From an uncultured Candidatus Saccharibacteria bacterium (GTDB lineage: Bacteria > Patescibacteriota > Saccharimonadia > Saccharimonadales > Saccharimonadaceae): a stretch of DNA of 64,000 nt. Shown here one piece after another: positions 61,153 through 64,000 of this stretch. The stretch spans positions 135,320 through 199,319 of the forward strand of contig CALHWD010000005.1 in assembly GCA_938036825.1 (NCBI GenBank), read 5' to 3'. Position 1 is the first letter of the stretch, and each line of letters opens with the position of its first letter. The position numbers and the translations under genes were made by a program. The notes beneath the pieces were generated by a model. That model was given only the letters and a program-made list of their open reading frames with translations, searched no databases and was not told the origin of the DNA.

Positions 61153-62154
61153 TCAATGACGACGCTTCTTCACAGGACGCTGACGCAACAAGTATAGATC
61201 ACTAGAGGTAAGTCCTAGGTTTTCCCCATAATTTACTAATTCATCAAATCCTCCAATAGCTCTTAGGGGCCTATCATAATCACTCCCAAATATACTGCTA
61301 CCACCCAAAGCACAAGCACCAACTTTTTGCACAGACTCATGAACATTTCTTCGGCCAATTTCCTGCTTCTGCTCCTCCGTCCAGCCATAAACATCAAGAG
61401 TTTTGTTTGCTCTTGCAAAAACAAGCTGTATCACCTCTCCTACGGTCGGCTCCAAACCTAACTGCTCCAAACATTGCGAGTAATAATTCATAAACATTGC
61501 TTGGATAGCATCATTCTGCTCACAAGAAAAAGGCTTTCCATCACGAGACAATTCGATAGCTTCTTGCAAATACGCTTGGTCTGCCTCGCCTATCGTTGCA
61601 CCCAAGGCTTGCACATGTCTTGCCGTACGACGAATATAGCTCTCTGCTTGCTGGGGTTTCCTGGGCTCACTCTGGGTTGTCATATCTACAAGTGGTTGGC
61701 TCAGCGCTTGGTCTGGCAACATAATTCCAGCAATTTTATCTGGCTGCACATGGCTCACCCTTATCTCGTCCAAAAAGCCGCCATAGTCGCCCGTTGGGCG
61801 TTTATGCCCTGTATCAATTGCAAGGCTAATCCCATTCCGCAGTGTGTAAATATAAAACGAATTAGCTGGTCTATCAGCCAACCACGCTGCTACGGGCGCA
61901 GTAGACAAACAGACGCAATGATTTTGCTGGTTATCAGCAGGCTCTAAGCCGTACTGGAGGATCGATTCGAGCCCGGCAAAGTCATAGCCGCGCAGGGCAT
62001 GCCATGATATCTCGTGAGTACGTATTATCTCTTGAGATGGTTTTTGCTGTAGCTGCTCACGTCTATTGCTAATTTTTTCTGTCATATCGCTAAAGTTCCG
62101 CTTGAGTTGACTCAATATACTAGCTAATGTACTCTCTCTCTCTTGATTTGTCAA
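61153..62154 (-). CDS. ADP-ribosyltransferase-like protein
   Basis: 333 aa if TTG 62154 is the start; ATG 62085 is an alternative, and neither has a ribosome site. Residues about 45-150 carry a pattern like the H-Y-E group of ADP-ribosyltransferase folds: EISWHALRG (His52), then SILQYGLEP, VCLSTAPVAA, FYIYTLRNGI (Tyr101 or 103), and FLDEIRVSHVQPDKIAGIM (Glu130). The C-terminal half is helical and unknown. If active it would use NAD to modify a target, but a structural-only or NAD-independent role is possible. Assignment is by motif pattern only. Confidence 0.5.
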   Translation of the reverse strand: MTNQERESTLASILSQLKRNFSDMTEKISNRREQLQQKPSQEIIRTHEISWHALRGYDFAGLESILQYGLEPADNQQNHCVCLSTAPVAAWLADRPANSFYIYTLRNGISLAIDTGHKRPTGDYGGFLDEIRVSHVQPDKIAGIMLPDQALSQPLVDMTTQSEPRKPQQAESYIRRTARHVQALGATIGEADQAYLQEAIELSRDGKPFSCEQNDAIQAMFMNYYSQCLEQLGLEPTVGEVIQLVFARANKTLDVYGWTEEQKQEIGRRNVHESVQKVGACALGGSSIFGSDYDRPLRAIGGFDELVNYGENLGLTSSDLYLLRQRPVKKRRH

Positions 62155-62272
62155 TGTATTATGAAATGTTCTTCTCTATAGGCAAGTTTCTAAAACTGAT
62201 GGGAGATCAGAAGCCAAAAGTAATACACTTAAGTGGTCTGGCGGCCACTTCTCGTGGTATAATCACTACTAT

Positions 62273-63319
62273 ATGCCCAAAATTTCTCTCGATATCGCCA
62301 CCCTGACGGCTGAGCGTGCTGCGCTAGAGCAGTTTCTTGCCCAGCCTGATGCGTATAGTGCACCCGATTTTACCGCCAAGAATAAGCGCTTTGCGGAGCT
62401 TGAGACCATCATTGCTACCGCTACCAAGCGTGCTACCGTGGAGCAGCAGCTGGCTGAGGCGCGTCAGCTCACTCAGGGCAACGATGAGCTCGCCGAGCTC
62501 GCTAAGCTCGAGATTCCCGAAGACGAAGCCACCATTGCCCAGCTAGACGACGAGCTCTTCGTCCTCCTCACCCCCAAAGACCCTAATGACGAGAAGAATA
62601 TCATCATGGAGATCCGGGCTGGCGCTGGCGGCGACGAAGCCTCGCTTTTTGCGGCCGAGCTCTACCGCATGTATCTGCGCTGGTGCGAGGCGCATGGTTA
62701 CCGCACTGAGCTGCTGAGCGAGTCCGCCAATGACTCTGGTGGGTACAAAGAAGTCATCTTCAAGATTTCGGGCGATGCACCCTACGCCAAACTCAAGTTT
62801 GAGGGTGGTGTGCACCGCGTCCAGCGCGTGCCCGTTACCGAGAGCCAGGGACGCATCCACACCAGCACCGCCACAGTAGCAGTCTTGCCCGAAGCGGAAG
62901 AGACAGACATTACCATCAATCCCAATGACCTCCGCATCGATATCTACCGCTCGAGTGGCCACGGCGGGCAGAGCGTCAATACAACCGACTCAGCCGTGCG
63001 CATCACCCACCTCCCGACTGGTATGATCGTCACCAACCAAGACGAAAAATCGCAGATCAAAAACCGCGAGAAGGCTATGAGTGTCCTACGCTCCCGCCTC
63101 CTCCAGCGCAAGATTGATGAAGAAAACGCCAAGCTCACTGCCGAACGCCGCGCTCTGGTGGGCACTGGCGACCGCAGCGAGAAGATCCGCACCTACAACT
63201 TTCCCCAAGATCGGATCACCGACCACCGCATCCGCTACAGCCGCAGCAACATCCCCGCTGCCCTCGGTGGCGATATCGACGACATCATCGAGCGTCTCCA
63301 AAGCTACGAACGCGAGCTA
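62273..63319 (+). CDS. prfA: Peptide chain release factor 1, joined in frame to a foreign sequence
   Basis: Codons 1-349 are RF1: the PVT anticodon-like tripeptide in [15 protein letters not shown] and the catalytic GGQ in [20 protein letters not shown], followed by the helical C-terminal domain. RF1 ends translation at UAA and UAG. ATG 62273 lies nine bases from TGGTATAAT. The native protein should end within about ten codons, but no stop is present: after YEREL the frame continues into an aminotransferase. Base composition changes at the same point. Confidence 0.9.
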
Positions 63320-64000
63320 AAGGCACAAGGCAAGGATATTATTAGCTTGAGCTTGGGCGAACCTGATTTTGCAGTACCTGACTTTGTAAAGAAAGCAGCC
63401 ATTGAGGCTATTGAGCAGAATTATAACAAATATTCTCCAGTGGACGGTTATTTGGAACTGAAAGAGGCCATCTGTGAGAAATTCAAGAAGGATAATGGGC
63501 TAACCTATACACCCTCCCAGGTAATTGTCTCCACAGGGGCTAAGCAGTGCTTGTCCAATGTAGCCCTGGTGATGCTCAACCCTGGCGATGAGGTAATCCT
63601 TCCCACTCCCTATTGGGTAAGCTATTCCGATATTACTAAGATTGCAGGAGGGGTGCCAGTGGAACTACCTACTTCGCTAGAAACGAATTTTAAGATTACT
63701 CCAGAACAGTTAGAAAAAGCCATTACCCCACGTACTAAAATGATATGGTTAAGCAATCCTGGTAACCCCAGTGGTATGATCTACTCCAAAGAGGATTTGG
63801 AAGCACTGGCAGAGGTCTTGAGAAGGCATCCCAATATCTTCTTCCTCGCCGATGAAATGTATGAGCACATTAACTATACAGGTATGCCAACTTCCATGGC
63901 CTCTATAGAAGGAATGTATGAACGTACAATCACTGTCAATGGGCTATCTAAGGCTTTTGCGATGCCAGGTTGGCGTATGGGCTATATGGGTGCTCCCGAA
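63320..64000 (+). CDS. PLP-dependent class I/II aminotransferase, both ends missing
   Basis: 227 codons in frame with prfA, running off the window. [13 protein letters not shown] at the start is normally about residue 30 of an aspartate-type aminotransferase, so the N-terminal segment is lost. [14 protein letters not shown] and the PLP-binding Lys in [16 protein letters not shown] are intact. The codons are AT-richer (TAT, AAA, TTG, TCC) than anywhere upstream and resemble genes of Bacteroidota. The likely explanation is a contig chimera, so this gene should not be credited to the host of the window. Confidence 0.8.

Noticed and set aside
1..64000. tRNA, rRNA, tmRNA or RNase P RNA genes
   Set aside because: I looked in the intergenic gaps on both strands and saw no conserved cores such as GGTTCGA arms; a covariance search could still find one.

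Overview
The window reads as one chromosomal stretch of a small-genome bacterium of the Patescibacteria/CPR group, most likely Candidatus Saccharibacteria (TM7). The evidence is indirect: compact translation, secretion and cell-wall genes, almost no biosynthetic genes, many unrecognised surface or host-interaction proteins, short leaders or no leaders on many genes, and UGA used as an ordinary stop with both RF1 (prfA) and RF2 (prfB) present. That last point argues against the UGA-recoding CPR lineages. Nearly all genes lie on the minus strand; plus-strand genes begin at 13930, 16277, 19778, 40675, 43374, 60604 and 62273. I saw no rRNA, tRNA, CRISPR array, insertion sequence or phage.

Layout. 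1-6.6 kb: accessory surface genes (truncated GH16 hydrolase, a seven-repeat propeller with a sortase-like tail, a CPBP protease with a disrupted N-terminus, an unknown protein paired with an Imm5-like protein, a membrane protein). 6.6-15.1 kb: glyS, recO, a soluble histidine kinase/response regulator pair, xseA/xseB, a flippase-like membrane protein, and RNA methyltransferases. 15.2-20.5 kb: hypothetical proteins, rpmA, a lone receiver protein with a CtpA-type protease, and a striking low-complexity intergenic block (19.1-19.8 kb). 20.5-23.5 kb: ftsE-ftsX followed by a CHAP murein hydrolase. 24-37 kb: prfB, htpX, murD, an M16 protease, secA, hpf, pyrD, serS. 37-50 kb: a MacB-type ABC pair, uppP, a DUF2207 protein, an anchored glycosidase-like protein, a caspase-like protein, lysS. 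50-58 kb: greA, proS, CPBP protease, rseP, uppS, frr, tsf, rpsB. 58-64 kb: a second caspase-like protein, type B rpmE, an ADP-ribosyltransferase-like protein, and prfA.

The strongest unexplained signal is a three-copy structured RNA (8062-8179, 52606-52722, 56391-56510). Each copy has a 22-24 bp outer helix whose sequence differs almost completely between copies while pairing is kept, closing a strongly conserved core of about 70 nt. Every non-Watson-Crick pair in the outer helices is a G-U on the minus strand, which fixes the transcribed strand. The copies lie next to glyS, proS and frr.

The last 0.7 kb is suspect: prfA runs in frame, with no stop, into a PLP-dependent aminotransferase of different base composition that has lost its N-terminus. 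This looks like a chimeric join at a short shared sequence near 63314-63337, although a real gene fusion is not excluded. A second window-wide pattern is a -10 hexamer placed exactly six bases before the start codon in several genes, pointing to leaderless mRNAs.
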